A stretch of 64,000 bases of DNA from Lacinutrix sp. Hel_I_90 (GTDB lineage Bacteria > Bacteroidota > Bacteroidia > Flavobacteriales > Flavobacteriaceae), in contig NZ_JYNQ01000001.1 in NCBI RefSeq assembly GCF_000934685.1, forward strand, positions 2,344,501-2,408,500. Reading direction: 5' to 3'. Every line of letters starts with the position of its first letter. Position 1 is the stretch's first letter. Shown here piece after piece: positions 1 to 8,449 of this stretch. Both the position numbers and the translations under genes were made by a program. Below the pieces are notes generated by a model that worked only from the letters and a program-made list of their open reading frames with translations, searched no databases and was not told the DNA's origin.

Positions 1-59
1 AACAAAGGTATTTTTTTTCAATTAAAATAGCTCAAAACATTTGTGTATTTTTGGTGGCT

Positions 60-800
60 ATGATTGTATTTAAATACATGTTTTGGTTGCTCTATCGCAT
101 TTGGTTTTATATACTGGTTGCTTTACCTATTATCGTATTATTTCCACTACTTATTATTTCTATTTTAAAAGAGTCCTGGTACCCATACTTTTTTAAATTA
201 GCCAGAATTTGGGCGAAAACCATTCTTATTGGTATGGGTTTTAAAACCAAAATAGAATGGGAGCAAAAGCCAAGTAAAACAGCGAGTTATATGTTGGTCG
301 CCAATCACACGTCTATGGCCGATATTATGCTCATGTTAGTCACGTTTAAGAATCCGTTTGTGTTTGTTGGGAAAGCAGAATTAGCAAAAATTCCGTTGTT
401 TGGCTTTTTCTATAAACGCACCTGTATCTTAGTCGATAGAAATAGTGCAAAAAGCAGGCAAGCGGTATTTTTAAGAGCACAGCGTAGATTAAAACAAGGT
501 TCAAGTATTTGTATTTTTCCAGAGGGCTTAGTGCCTGAAGAAGACATCTTACTCACCGAATTTAAAGCTGGTGCTTTCCGATTAGCAATCAACCATCAAA
601 TACCAATAATCCCTATTACTTTTGGCGATAACAAAGCCCGTTTTTCTTATTCGTTTTTTAGTGGCGGGCCAGGAAAAATGCGCGTCAAGGTTCATAAGTT
701 TATTGAAACCAAAGGTTTAAAGACTACGGATACTGCTACAGTAAATGAAAAAGCGAGAGCTATTATTTACAATCAATTAAAAGCGTTTGGCTCAAAATAA
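60..800 (+). CDS. 1-acyl-sn-glycerol-3-phosphate acyltransferase (PlsC family)
   Basis: This is probably a membrane-bound acyltransferase that acylates lysophosphatidic acid to phosphatidic acid in phospholipid synthesis. The N-terminal 40 residues are hydrophobic (membrane anchor). The family block NHTSMAD (NHx4D catalytic motif) and the downstream FPEG substrate-binding motif are both visible, and the 246-residue length is normal. The frame opens at a TTG at position 51, but I prefer the ATG at 60 because it begins directly before the hydrophobic anchor. It is followed by a strong hairpin terminator. A second PlsC-family gene lies at 55010-55747. The exact acyl acceptor is inferred from family only. 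Confidence 0.85.
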   Translation: MIVFKYMFWLLYRIWFYILVALPIIVLFPLLIISILKESWYPYFFKLARIWAKTILIGMGFKTKIEWEQKPSKTASYMLVANHTSMADIMLMLVTFKNPFVFVGKAELAKIPLFGFFYKRTCILVDRNSAKSRQAVFLRAQRRLKQGSSICIFPEGLVPEEDILLTEFKAGAFRLAINHQIPIIPITFGDNKARFSYSFFSGGPGKMRVKVHKFIETKGLKTTDTATVNEKARAIIYNQLKAFGSK

Positions 801-817
801 TTAAGAGGCCCAAAAAA

Positions 818-848
818 AAAGCTGCTCTTGGCACAGAGCAGCTTTTAG
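818..848. terminator. Bidirectional rho-independent terminator
   Basis: The hairpin AAAGCTGCTCT / loop TGGCAC / AGAGCAGCTTT is flanked by an A-run on the left and a T-run on the right. It can end both the plus-strand acyltransferase and the minus-strand operon whose last gene stops at 906. Confidence 0.85.
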
Positions 849-905
849 TCATCATGGGTTTCTCGTTTACTCGGTAAAAGTCTAACCAACTAAAAAACTT
901 AAAAC

Positions 906-2681
906 TTAAAATTTATAACTAAAACCAGTATAAACGCCAATGATGTAAGGCTTAAAATTACCAGATGTTTCGGTGTAAGCATTTACCTGATACTTAAAGG
1001 TGGGTTCTAAATTGAACTTAAAAGTATCACTAAACTTATAATCTAATCCAAGACCAAGATTTGTGGTAAAACTCACATTATTTATATTATTGGCTTCCCC
1101 AATTGATGTTTTTCTGTTTTCTACTTCTGTTACCACTTCATTGCCATCTAGAATAAAGGTGCTAACACCACCAATAATATTGACGCCTACACGCGTATTA
1201 ATTAAAGCATATTCTACTTCAACAGGCACTTCAACATAACTTAATCGCTGACTTAGTGCGGCATTCAGAGCGTCATTTGTCACGCCATCTATTTGCTGTA
1301 CCGAGAGGTTGCTAGCACTTAAAACACCGATGCTTTGGCCTTGATTTGCAGGCGCAAAATTAATATTTCTTAAAGGTGCACTACTAGGTGTATTAGAAAC
1401 ATTCTCGTATATAATAACATTCGCGGTATCGTAACTTAAATTAAGTTTACTAATACCAGAGCGCACTTTAAATCTATCGTTTAAGGCGTAGCCAATAGTA
1501 ATACCATAACTGGTATTAATTTCTCCATTTTTTGGGTTGTCAGTAAATTGATCGTGAATATGGGAACCCTTGCCAAGTGTGTTGTAATAAACAGGCGCAA
1601 CATTTGCGTTCACTGTCCACCTGTTCATTACCGTTTCCTCTTTCTCTTTTTCGATAGCATCTTCGGTGTTGGCAAGGGCTGCCTCTTCTAGCGGATTTGG
1701 AGTTTGCGCTTCCTCATCCTGTGGGTTCATATTCGTTTTTTCTTCTTCACTATGGGATTGTGCTAAAGCTTCTTTTGAAGTATTAGCTTTTATTTTACTA
1801 TTTATCGTGTTTTGGTTTGTCTGATTTTCTTCTGATGTCTCAGTATTATCTGCAATGCCATTGTTGTTTAAACGCTCATTATTATCCGCTTTGTTTTGTG
1901 CGTATAGTGGCGAATTAGAAGTGCTTTTGGCGTTCTTGTGAGAAGCATTTTGAGAGGCTTTATTATTTGCAATTGGGTTATAGTGCGTTGATGCGTTTGC
2001 TTCTTGTGAAGACCTGTTCGCTTTATTTATAGTCTTAGCTGCAGTATGACTTTCAGCATTTTGAAAAGCCGTTTTTTTGTTAACAGCCTTTGTAACTGCT
2101 GTGTTTGCAGCTGTTGATTCTAAAGCCGTGTCATTAGATCGTGTTTTCGTGTTCTTCTGAAGGGGTTCAGAAGCCGATAAAGCATTAACAGGTGTTTGTT
2201 TTTTTGTAATAATAGAATTGGTGCTGGTCTTATCTGTATTACCTGAAGTTGTGTTGTTTGTATTTACAATGGAATTTGAACCTTGAGTAGTAGGAACAGT
2301 AGTAGTCGTGTTTCTATTTAACGCATTATTCTTAGGGTCTTTTTCTGAAACGCTTTCGTTTTCTGTTGCAGCCGTGTTATTCGTCTTTGAAGTACCATTG
2401 GTGTTCTCAGGATTACCATTAGTGTCTATTTTAGTGTCTACAATTGTTTCTGTGTTGCCTTCAGAAGTATTGCTTTTTAGGAACGTGTTTCCTATGGTAA
2501 ATAAAAGTACGACCAATGCAGCAACTCCTGCTAGACGTAACCATAAAGGCATCACTTTAGGCTGAACTACTGCTGGCTCTAGTTGATTTTGAATAGCATT
2601 CCAAACCGTATCCTTTGGCTTTGCTTCAAAATCTTTAAACTTTTCTTGAAAAAGTCTGTCGATGTGTTTTTTTTCACTCAT
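906..2681 (-). CDS. Anti-sigma-factor-like protein with long linker and C-terminal outer-membrane barrel-like domain
   Basis: This is probably the regulator of the ECF sigma factor whose gene ends 2 bp upstream. Residues 1-45 are charged and cytoplasmic-like (including AKPKDTVWNAIQNQL). One transmembrane helix follows at about 46-64 (LAGVAALVVLLF). Then come roughly 280 residues rich in Asn, Thr, Ser, Ala, Lys and Glu with no obvious fold. Residues from about 350 to 591 show alternating beta-strand patterns and end in an aromatic residue (FSYKF), like porin-family barrel proteins. One chain may therefore link the inner membrane to an outer-membrane barrel. The anti-sigma role is inferred from gene order and N-terminal layout; the barrel from sequence pattern. 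I do not recognise a named family. Confidence 0.65.
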   Translation of the reverse strand: MSEKKHIDRLFQEKFKDFEAKPKDTVWNAIQNQLEPAVVQPKVMPLWLRLAGVAALVVLLFTIGNTFLKSNTSEGNTETIVDTKIDTNGNPENTNGTSKTNNTAATENESVSEKDPKNNALNRNTTTTVPTTQGSNSIVNTNNTTSGNTDKTSTNSIITKKQTPVNALSASEPLQKNTKTRSNDTALESTAANTAVTKAVNKKTAFQNAESHTAAKTINKANRSSQEANASTHYNPIANNKASQNASHKNAKSTSNSPLYAQNKADNNERLNNNGIADNTETSEENQTNQNTINSKIKANTSKEALAQSHSEEEKTNMNPQDEEAQTPNPLEEAALANTEDAIEKEKEETVMNRWTVNANVAPVYYNTLGKGSHIHDQFTDNPKNGEINTSYGITIGYALNDRFKVRSGISKLNLSYDTANVIIYENVSNTPSSAPLRNINFAPANQGQSIGVLSASNLSVQQIDGVTNDALNAALSQRLSYVEVPVEVEYALINTRVGVNIIGGVSTFILDGNEVVTEVENRKTSIGEANNINNVSFTTNLGLGLDYKFSDTFKFNLEPTFKYQVNAYTETSGNFKPYIIGVYTGFSYKF

Positions 2682-2683
2682 AC

Positions 2684-3229
2684 TTATAAAGATTGGGATT
2701 GGTTACCCATTTTATAGTCCGTTACTTTAGTTTTTAAAATCTGTCTTGCTCTTGCTAAGTTCGATTTTGAGGTTCCCGTATTTATTTTCAATAGATCTGC
2801 GATTTCCTTGTGCGAATAACCATCCAATACATAAAGGTTAAAGACCAACCGGTATCTGTCTGGTAATTCCTGGATGATTTTTAATAAATATTCAATAGAG
2901 ATATCATTATCATCTTCAATAACAATAGTTTCATCTTCAATTAACGCCTCGTTTACTATATCAAAAACGCCTTGACTACGATAGCGCTGTAATGCGGTGT
3001 TTATCGTTACTCGTTTTAACCAACCTTCAAAAGAACCTTTATTTTTATATTGTTCTATTTTCTTAAAAATAGTTACAAAAGCATCCTGCAAATTATCTTC
3101 CGCTTCGACATAATTTCTTGAATACTTAAGGCATACAGAAAACAATTTACTCGAAAAGAGTTTGTAGAGTTCGCTTTGCGCTTTAGTATCATTAATCTTA
3201 CATTTATGTATGAGCTCATCTAAACTCAA
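2684..3229 (-). CDS. RNA polymerase ECF sigma factor (sigma-70 family)
   Basis: This is an alternative sigma factor of 181 residues, the usual ECF length. Region 2 is seen around residues 22-85 (YSRNYVEAEDNLQDAFVTIF, then FEGWLKRVTINTALQRYR). Region 4, with its helix-turn-helix, is around 110-170 (LPDRYRLVFNLYVLDGYSH, KEIADLLKINTGTSKSNLAR). There is no C-terminal extension. It is the middle gene of a minus-strand operon, 24 bp after a lipoprotein gene and 2 bp before the putative anti-sigma gene, a typical arrangement for a sigma/anti-sigma pair in this phylum. Target promoters are unknown. Confidence 0.92.
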   Translation of the reverse strand: MSLDELIHKCKINDTKAQSELYKLFSSKLFSVCLKYSRNYVEAEDNLQDAFVTIFKKIEQYKNKGSFEGWLKRVTINTALQRYRSQGVFDIVNEALIEDETIVIEDDNDISIEYLLKIIQELPDRYRLVFNLYVLDGYSHKEIADLLKINTGTSKSNLARARQILKTKVTDYKMGNQSQSL

Positions 3230-3253
3230 ATGAAATACACATATTAATTGTTA

Positions 3254-3661
3254 TTATTCTACTGCTGGAACTTCTACTATTAAATAATTGTCCGCTCCAT
3301 TTTCATCTTCACCTTGCCAAAATTTAAAAATATAAGACCCTGTTTCTGTTGCTTTAAAATTAAACGTAGCTTCTAATTCGGAGTTTAACGCTGTGCAGTT
3401 GCCATTACTCTGAAAAACAGTGCCAATGACTACTACTGTTCTCTCATTATTATGCTTTTGATAATAAATATCATTAAAAGCATGGCAAGTTGTAGGCCTT
3501 AAATAAGTAACAGTAATCTCATACGTCTCACCAACCGTAAATTCGTCTGGCAATACCGCGGTTTCTATTGGCATTGGATCTTGATAATTTTCGAGTGAAT
3601 CGTTATCTAGACTACAGGAAAACACAGTTAAGGTTACTAATAAAATAAGGAGCTTTTTCAT
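3254..3661 (-). CDS. Hypothetical lipoprotein
   Basis: This is a 135-residue exported protein. The N-terminus MKKLLILLVTLTVFSCS is a lipoprotein signal with the lipobox Cys at 16. The rest is predicted beta-rich (EFTVGETYEITVTYLRP, ETGSYIFKFWQGEDENG), possibly one immunoglobulin-like domain with three internal cysteines. I do not recognise the family. It is the first gene of the operon with the ECF sigma factor 24 bp downstream, so it may act in, or be controlled by, the same envelope response; that is inference from position. Confidence 0.75.
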   Translation of the reverse strand: MKKLLILLVTLTVFSCSLDNDSLENYQDPMPIETAVLPDEFTVGETYEITVTYLRPTTCHAFNDIYYQKHNNERTVVVIGTVFQSNGNCTALNSELEATFNFKATETGSYIFKFWQGEDENGADNYLIVEVPAVE

Positions 3662-3733
3662 TTTAATTCAATATTATACGTGGTGTATCTATTGTATAGA
3701 TGCTTAAAAGGTAAAAGGGTTGCGTCTAAAAAC

Positions 3734-3764
3734 AAAAAAATCCCGAAAGTTTCGGGATTTTTTA
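3734..3764 (-). terminator. Rho-independent terminator of recA
   Basis: The near-perfect hairpin AATCCCGAAA / CTTTCGGGATT sits three bases after the recA stop codon on the minus strand and has a T-run on that strand. The A/T runs on both sides make it possibly bidirectional. Confidence 0.85.
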
Positions 3765-3766
3765 AA

Positions 3767-4771
3767 TTAAACAGCTTCTTTAATCGCTTTTTTAATTTTT
3801 CCTTCAAGCTCTTCAAAAAGCTCTGGATTATCTTTTATTATTGACTTAACGGCATCGCGACCTTGTCCTAATTTGGTGTCCTCGTAGCTAAACCAAGAGC
3901 CGCTCTTTTTTATAATTTCTTTTTCTACCGCTACATCTAATACTTCACCAACTTTACTGATGCCTTCTCCGTACATAATGTCGAATTCTGCTAACTTAAA
4001 TGGTGGTGCAACTTTATTTTTAACAACCTTCACGCGTGTTTTATTACCTAAAACTTCGCCATCGGTACTCTTAATTTGTGTAGAACGACGAATGTCTAAT
4101 CTTACAGAAGCATAAAACTTTAAGGCGTTACCACCAGTTGTTGTTTCTGGATTACCAAACATCACACCAATTTTTTCACGTAATTGGTTAATAAATATTA
4201 CGGTACAATTTGTTTTACTAATTGATGCCGTTAATTTTCTTAAAGCTTGAGACATTAAACGCGCATGCAAGCCCATTTTACTGTCCCCCATTTCTCCTTC
4301 AATTTCACTTTTAGGCGTTAAAGCAGCTACAGAATCGATGACAACAATGTCAATAGCGCCCGAACGAATTAAATTATCTGTAATTTCTAGAGCTTGTTCA
4401 CCATTATCAGGTTGAGAGATAATTAAATTATCAATATCAACACCTAATTTTTCAGCATAAAAACGATCAAAAGCATGTTCGGCATCAATAAATGCTGCTA
4501 TACCACCCGCTTTTTGTGCTTCAGCAATGGCGTGTAACGTTAATGTTGTTTTACCAGAAGATTCTGGACCGTATATCTCTATCACTCTTCCTCTTGGGTA
4601 GCCACCAACTCCCAAAGCAATATCTAAACCTAGTGAACCAGATGGAATAGCTTCTACATCTACAATAGCAGCATCGCTCATTTTCATTACGGTTCCTTTA
4701 CCGTATGCTTTGTCTAATTTATCTAAGGTTAACTTTAGAGCTTTTAATTTTGCTTCTTTTTCATTTGCCAT
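3767..4771 (-). CDS. recA: Recombinase RecA
   Basis: This is the DNA-dependent ATPase that forms filaments on single-stranded DNA, performs strand exchange and triggers the SOS response. It has 334 residues, normal length. Walker A GPESSGKT is at residues 68-75, and the L2-region block [20 protein letters not shown] is intact, as is the acidic/basic C-terminus. It is a single-gene transcription unit with its own terminator. The intergenic region upstream shows no obvious SOS box that I could recognise. Confidence 0.99.
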   Translation of the reverse strand: MANEKEAKLKALKLTLDKLDKAYGKGTVMKMSDAAIVDVEAIPSGSLGLDIALGVGGYPRGRVIEIYGPESSGKTTLTLHAIAEAQKAGGIAAFIDAEHAFDRFYAEKLGVDIDNLIISQPDNGEQALEITDNLIRSGAIDIVVIDSVAALTPKSEIEGEMGDSKMGLHARLMSQALRKLTASISKTNCTVIFINQLREKIGVMFGNPETTTGGNALKFYASVRLDIRRSTQIKSTDGEVLGNKTRVKVVKNKVAPPFKLAEFDIMYGEGISKVGEVLDVAVEKEIIKKSGSWFSYEDTKLGQGRDAVKSIIKDNPELFEELEGKIKKAIKEAV

Positions 4772-4955
4772 TTTATCTTGATTTTATCAATTGTGCTTGC
4801 TAAAATACTACTTTTTTTAACTTTTTTTTACTTTCTCACGCAACCTTTTTATACTTTCTGCATCTACTAATAAAAGCGGGAAAAGATTTGCTGTGAAAAA
4901 GAAAAATTAGCCCTGTTTTTTAAAGGATTCATCATTAATTTTTAAGTGTTAAACG

Positions 4956-5048
4956 ATGAAATATATTAAAAAAACAATCACCTCGAAGGCATTAGGTGTT
5001 TCAGTCACTGTTTTTATAAACAGTAGCTGTAAAGCCGATGGAGGTTAG
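4956..5048 (+). CDS. Possible 30-residue lipopeptide or small RNA locus
   Basis: A short frame from ATG to TAG encodes a peptide with a basic start (MKYIKKTITSK), a hydrophobic stretch (ALGVSVTVFI) and NSSC followed by KADGG, resembling a minimal lipoprotein signal with Cys25. A strong rho-independent terminator begins 49 bp after the stop, so the locus is probably transcribed. No good ribosome binding site is visible, and an RNA gene without translation is equally possible. I do not recognise a family. Confidence 0.3.
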   Translation: MKYIKKTITSKALGVSVTVFINSSCKADGG

Positions 5049-5096
5049 CTCGTTTAGTTTTTTAGAAATAAAAAATTATTAACGAGTTAGTCTATT

Positions 5097-5130
5097 AAAA
5101 GTCCGTTGCGCAAACAACGGACTTTTTTTG
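5097..5130 (+). terminator. Rho-independent terminator of the small locus
   Basis: The stem AAAGTCCGTTG / CAACGGACTTT with loop CGCAAA is followed by a T-run. No annotated gene other than the 30-codon ORF lies upstream on this strand. Confidence 0.8.
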
Positions 5131-5266
5131 TTTTTAATTTATAGCGAAGTAACAAACTATAGATTAAATTGGCATGAAAACGAGATTGTGTTGCAAAACT
5201 TGAAATTAACACCGTCTTCTTAGAGGATACTGAAATATTGTAAAGCGTTTCAAAATAATATTATAC

Positions 5267-5296
5267 TTGCCAAATCCAACAAAAACAGTACTTTTG
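5267..5296 (+). promoter_or_regulatory. Bacteroidota-type promoter of trhO
   Basis: A -33 TTG (5267-5269) and a -7 box TACTTTTG (5289-5296) are separated by 19 bases, matching the known Bacteroidetes consensus TTG-N19-TAnnTTTG. Transcription would start about 65 bases before the trhO ATG. Confidence 0.6.
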
Positions 5297-5370
5297 TATT
5301 TTTAAATTCATTTTTCTTCCTCACGGAATGTTAGAATGGTAATTCTTTAACCTTAATACATTAGTATAGC

Positions 5371-6438
5371 ATGCAACTGTACAATAAACTAAGCGCCAAA
5401 GAACGAACAGAACTTATTGAAAGTGCTGGAAAAGAGCGTTTAACGCTTTCGTTTTATCAATATGCGAAGATTGGCAACCCGCAAATTCTTAGAGATCATT
5501 TATTTCTTACATGGAATGCACTAGACGTTTTAGGACGAATTTATGTGGCGACCGAAGGTATTAATGCACAATTGTCATTGCCAGCCGATCGCTTTAATGC
5601 GTTTAAAACACATTTAGATAGTATCGCTTTTTTAAAAGATATTCGTTTAAATATTGCTGTAGAGCAAGATAACCTCTCTTTTTTAAAACTGAAAGTCAAA
5701 GTGCGAGACAAAATTGTTGCCGATGGTTTAGAAGACAACACTTTCGATGTCACCAACAAAGGAGTTCATGTAGCTGCTGAGACGTTTAATGCACTCATTG
5801 AAGATGAGAAGACCGTTTTGGTAGATATGCGAAATCACTATGAAAGTGAAATCGGTCATTTTAAAAATGCAATCACTCCAGATGTGGATACTTTTCGTGA
5901 ATCATTAGATATTATTGAAGACGATTTAAAAGCACATAAAGAAGATAGAAATCTTGTGATGTATTGCACTGGTGGGATCAGGTGCGAAAAAGCAAGCGCG
6001 TATTTTAAACACAAAGGTTTTAAGAACGTGTATCAATTAGAAGGCGGAATTATAGAATACACCAGACAAGTCAACGAAAACAGTCTAGAGAATAAATTTA
6101 TAGGTAAAAATTTCGTGTTTGACGATCGTCGTGCCGAAAAAATAAGTGACGATGTCATAGCCAACTGTCACCAATGTGGAACACCATGCGACACGCACGT
6201 AAATTGTGCTAATGATGCATGTCACCTGCTTTTTATACAATGTGAAGCCTGTAAAACAGAGCTGGATAATTGTTGTTCAACAGGGTGTAAAGAGATAAAA
6301 GCCTTGCCTTTTGAAGCCCAAAAAGCGTTACGCAAAGGACAAGGGAATAGTAATGATATTTTCAAAAAGGGAAGAGCAGATCACTTATCTTATAAAAAAG
6401 ACTTGCGGAATATTTTTGAAACTCTTAAAAACAAATAA
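5371..6438 (+). CDS. trhO: tRNA uridine(34) hydroxylase, rhodanese-family
   Basis: It is likely to catalyse oxygen-dependent hydroxylation of U34 in tRNA (TrhO/YceA family, formerly UPF0176). The 355 residues comprise an N-terminal ferredoxin-like acyl-phosphatase-type domain (about 20-125), a rhodanese domain (about 135-235, with VDMRNHYESEIGHF and the loop CTGGIRC, catalytic Cys199) and a cysteine-rich C-terminal segment (about 265-310) with several CxxC-like pairs that could bind a metal. It is a single gene with its own promoter at 5267-5296. The function is by family homology to E. coli TrhO; the active-site loop is intact. Confidence 0.93.
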   Translation: MQLYNKLSAKERTELIESAGKERLTLSFYQYAKIGNPQILRDHLFLTWNALDVLGRIYVATEGINAQLSLPADRFNAFKTHLDSIAFLKDIRLNIAVEQDNLSFLKLKVKVRDKIVADGLEDNTFDVTNKGVHVAAETFNALIEDEKTVLVDMRNHYESEIGHFKNAITPDVDTFRESLDIIEDDLKAHKEDRNLVMYCTGGIRCEKASAYFKHKGFKNVYQLEGGIIEYTRQVNENSLENKFIGKNFVFDDRRAEKISDDVIANCHQCGTPCDTHVNCANDACHLLFIQCEACKTELDNCCSTGCKEIKALPFEAQKALRKGQGNSNDIFKKGRADHLSYKKDLRNIFETLKNK

Positions 6439-6617
6439 TATTATTAAGTAAACGTATACTATTTGCAAAGAGACGAATACTAATCTTATTTTTTTAAGTC
6501 TATAGAATAGTGGTATATTTACGACATGAGAGCTGGGTTTTGTAATCCACTCCAAACAAAGTTTTTTATTAATCGTCTTCTGGTGCTAAAGCATTCAGAA
6601 TCAATATACATACATAT

Positions 6618-7901
6618 ATGGCTTGTGCAAGTTGCTCAACTAAAGACGGCCAACCTAAAGGCTGCAAAAATAACGGTACCTGTGGAACAGATAGCTGTAA
6701 TAAACTAACCGTTTTCGATTGGTTAGCTAACATGGCTATTCCAAATGGGGAAAAACCTTTCGATTTCGTAGAAGTTCGCTTTAAAAACGGAAGAAAACAT
6801 TACTATCAAAATACAGAAAACCTCTCTTTAAGTATTGGTGACGTTGTGGCAACACAAGCACAATCTGGGCATGATATTGGTATGGTCACACTTACTGGTG
6901 AATTGGTTCGGGTGCAAATGAAGCGCAAAAAAATCAATGAAAAACCTGAGGACGTATTAAAAATATACCGAAAAGCCTCCCAAAGAGACATCGATATTTG
7001 GAGTGATGCGCGTGATAAAGAAGAACCAATGAAGGTTAAAGCACGTCAATTTGCTATTGATCTAAAACTGCATATGAAGATCTCCGATATTGAATTTCAA
7101 GGAGATGCTAGCAAAGCAACCTTTTATTATACAGCCGAAGAACGTGTAGATTTCAGAGAATTAATTAAGCTATTTGCTAAAGAATTTAGAACGCGAATTG
7201 AGATGAAACAAGTAGGTTTCAGACAAGAAGCTTCACGATTAGGCGGAATAGGCTCTTGTGGCAGAGAGCTCTGTTGTTCTACCTGGCTAACAGATTTTCG
7301 TTCGGTGAGTACCAGTGCAGCACGTTACCAGCAATTATCATTAAATCCACAAAAACTAGCAGGGCAATGTGGAAAGTTAAAATGCTGTTTAAATTATGAA
7401 TTAGATTCTTACCTAGATGCATTAAAAGCGTTTCCAAAAAACGAAACAAAACTATATACAGAAAAAGGAACCGCGGTCTGCCAGAAAACAGATATTTTTA
7501 AAGGCCATATGTGGTATGCTTACGAAGGCGAATGGATGAACTGGCATAAAATCACAACAGACCAAGCCAGAGAAATTATAGAGTTAAATAAAAAGAAAGA
7601 AAAGATTGCTAGTCTTGAAGAATATGCTACAGATTTAATTGAAGATACTAAAGTAGAATTTGAAAACGTTGTAGGTCAAGATAGTTTAACGCGTTTTGAT
7701 GTTGCAAAAGGGAACAAAAAACGTAGAAACAATAAGAGACGTAATCCTAACAAACCGGCAACTCAAAATAAAACGGAGACTCAAAACAAACCAACAAACC
7801 CAAATAAACCGGCGAATAAACCAGCGAATAAAAATAAAAGAAATAAAAATAATCGCAACAGAAACAACAAGCCAAAACCACAATCTAACAATGAGAAGTA
7901 G
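6618..7901 (+). CDS. PSP1-domain protein (RicT/YaaT family)
   Basis: This 427-residue cytosolic protein starts with a Cys-rich segment (MACASCSTKDGQPKGCKNNG). The PSP1 domain occupies about residues 65-280, with the conserved blocks GGIGSCGRELCCSTWL and QCGKLKCCLNYE, which supply cysteines that in Bacillus RicT bind an iron-sulfur cluster. From about 350 on it has a low-complexity Asn/Lys/Pro tail (NKPANKPANKNKRNKNN), probably disordered and possibly RNA-binding. In Bacillus the family affects RNA maturation through RNase Y; here the role is unknown. The gldH ATG overlaps its last codons (11 bp overlap), indicating translational coupling. Confidence 0.88.
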   Translation: MACASCSTKDGQPKGCKNNGTCGTDSCNKLTVFDWLANMAIPNGEKPFDFVEVRFKNGRKHYYQNTENLSLSIGDVVATQAQSGHDIGMVTLTGELVRVQMKRKKINEKPEDVLKIYRKASQRDIDIWSDARDKEEPMKVKARQFAIDLKLHMKISDIEFQGDASKATFYYTAEERVDFRELIKLFAKEFRTRIEMKQVGFRQEASRLGGIGSCGRELCCSTWLTDFRSVSTSAARYQQLSLNPQKLAGQCGKLKCCLNYELDSYLDALKAFPKNETKLYTEKGTAVCQKTDIFKGHMWYAYEGEWMNWHKITTDQAREIIELNKKKEKIASLEEYATDLIEDTKVEFENVVGQDSLTRFDVAKGNKKRRNNKRRNPNKPATQNKTETQNKPTNPNKPANKPANKNKRNKNNRNRNNKPKPQSNNEK

Positions 7902-8373
7902 CCTTATTTTTTGGTGTATTGTTTTTTTAAGTTTAGCATCTTGTGATTCTAAAAGGGTGTATGATGAGTACCAGACCGTACCAAAAGTTTGGAATAAAAA
8001 TGAAGTGATTAGTTTCACTGTTAAAGCACCAGATTCAACGAAGCCTTATAATCTATTTGTTAATTTAAGAAATACAAGTGATTATAAATACAGTAATTTA
8101 TTTTTAATTGTTGAAATGAATTTCCCTCATGGTAAAACCTTGAGAGATACTTTAGAGTATAAAATGACAGCACCTGATGGTACATTTTTAGGTACAGGAT
8201 TAGGAAGCTTAAAAGAAAACAAGCTGTGGTATAAAGAAGGGGTTGTGTTTAATGAAGGTGGGGAGTACACCGTTAATATTCAGCATGTCATGAGAGAAAG
8301 TGGCAAAGTGAATGGTGTTGAGAATTTAGAAGGAATTACAGATGTGGGGTTTAGAATTGAAAAACCAGAGTAA
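7891..8373 (+). CDS. gldH: Gliding motility lipoprotein GldH
   Basis: This is a lipoprotein needed for gliding motility in flavobacteria (established in F. johnsoniae). It has 160 residues with signal MRSSLIFWCIVFLSLASC, lipobox Cys18, and the family blocks YNLFVNLRNTSDYKYSNLFL and GEYTVNIQHVMRE. I chose the ATG at 7891, inside the end of the PSP1 gene, because it begins directly with the signal peptide; the frame is open further upstream only as the out-of-frame image of the low-complexity tail. It is followed by a class A penicillin-binding protein gene after a 76-bp gap. Confidence 0.93.
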   Translation: MRSSLIFWCIVFLSLASCDSKRVYDEYQTVPKVWNKNEVISFTVKAPDSTKPYNLFVNLRNTSDYKYSNLFLIVEMNFPHGKTLRDTLEYKMTAPDGTFLGTGLGSLKENKLWYKEGVVFNEGGEYTVNIQHVMRESGKVNGVENLEGITDVGFRIEKPE

Positions 8374-8403
8374 AAATAGTGGTCACTTCTAGTGATAGTA
8401 GAT

Positions 8404-8432
8404 TAGCAATCCCGAAGCTGCGGGAGTCTCGA
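8404..8432. repeat. Short imperfect palindrome upstream of the PBP gene
   Basis: TCCCGAAGCTGCGGGA forms a hairpin (TCCCG/CGGGA) between gldH and the penicillin-binding protein gene. It resembles the dispersed short palindromes seen at 11614, 11661, 12921 and 32655. Confidence 0.35.
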
Positions 8433-8449
8433 GAAGAAAAGATGAATTA

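Larger units (their letters stand above)
4772..5370. other. 600-bp region between divergent recA and trhO
   Basis: It holds the AT-rich recA upstream region (4772-4900), a possible 30-codon lipopeptide ORF (4956-5048), a strong plus-strand terminator (5097-5129) and the trhO promoter (5267-5296). From 5130 to 5266 I see no gene or clear repeat. The free-standing terminator suggests a short transcript of its own. Confidence 0.6.
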
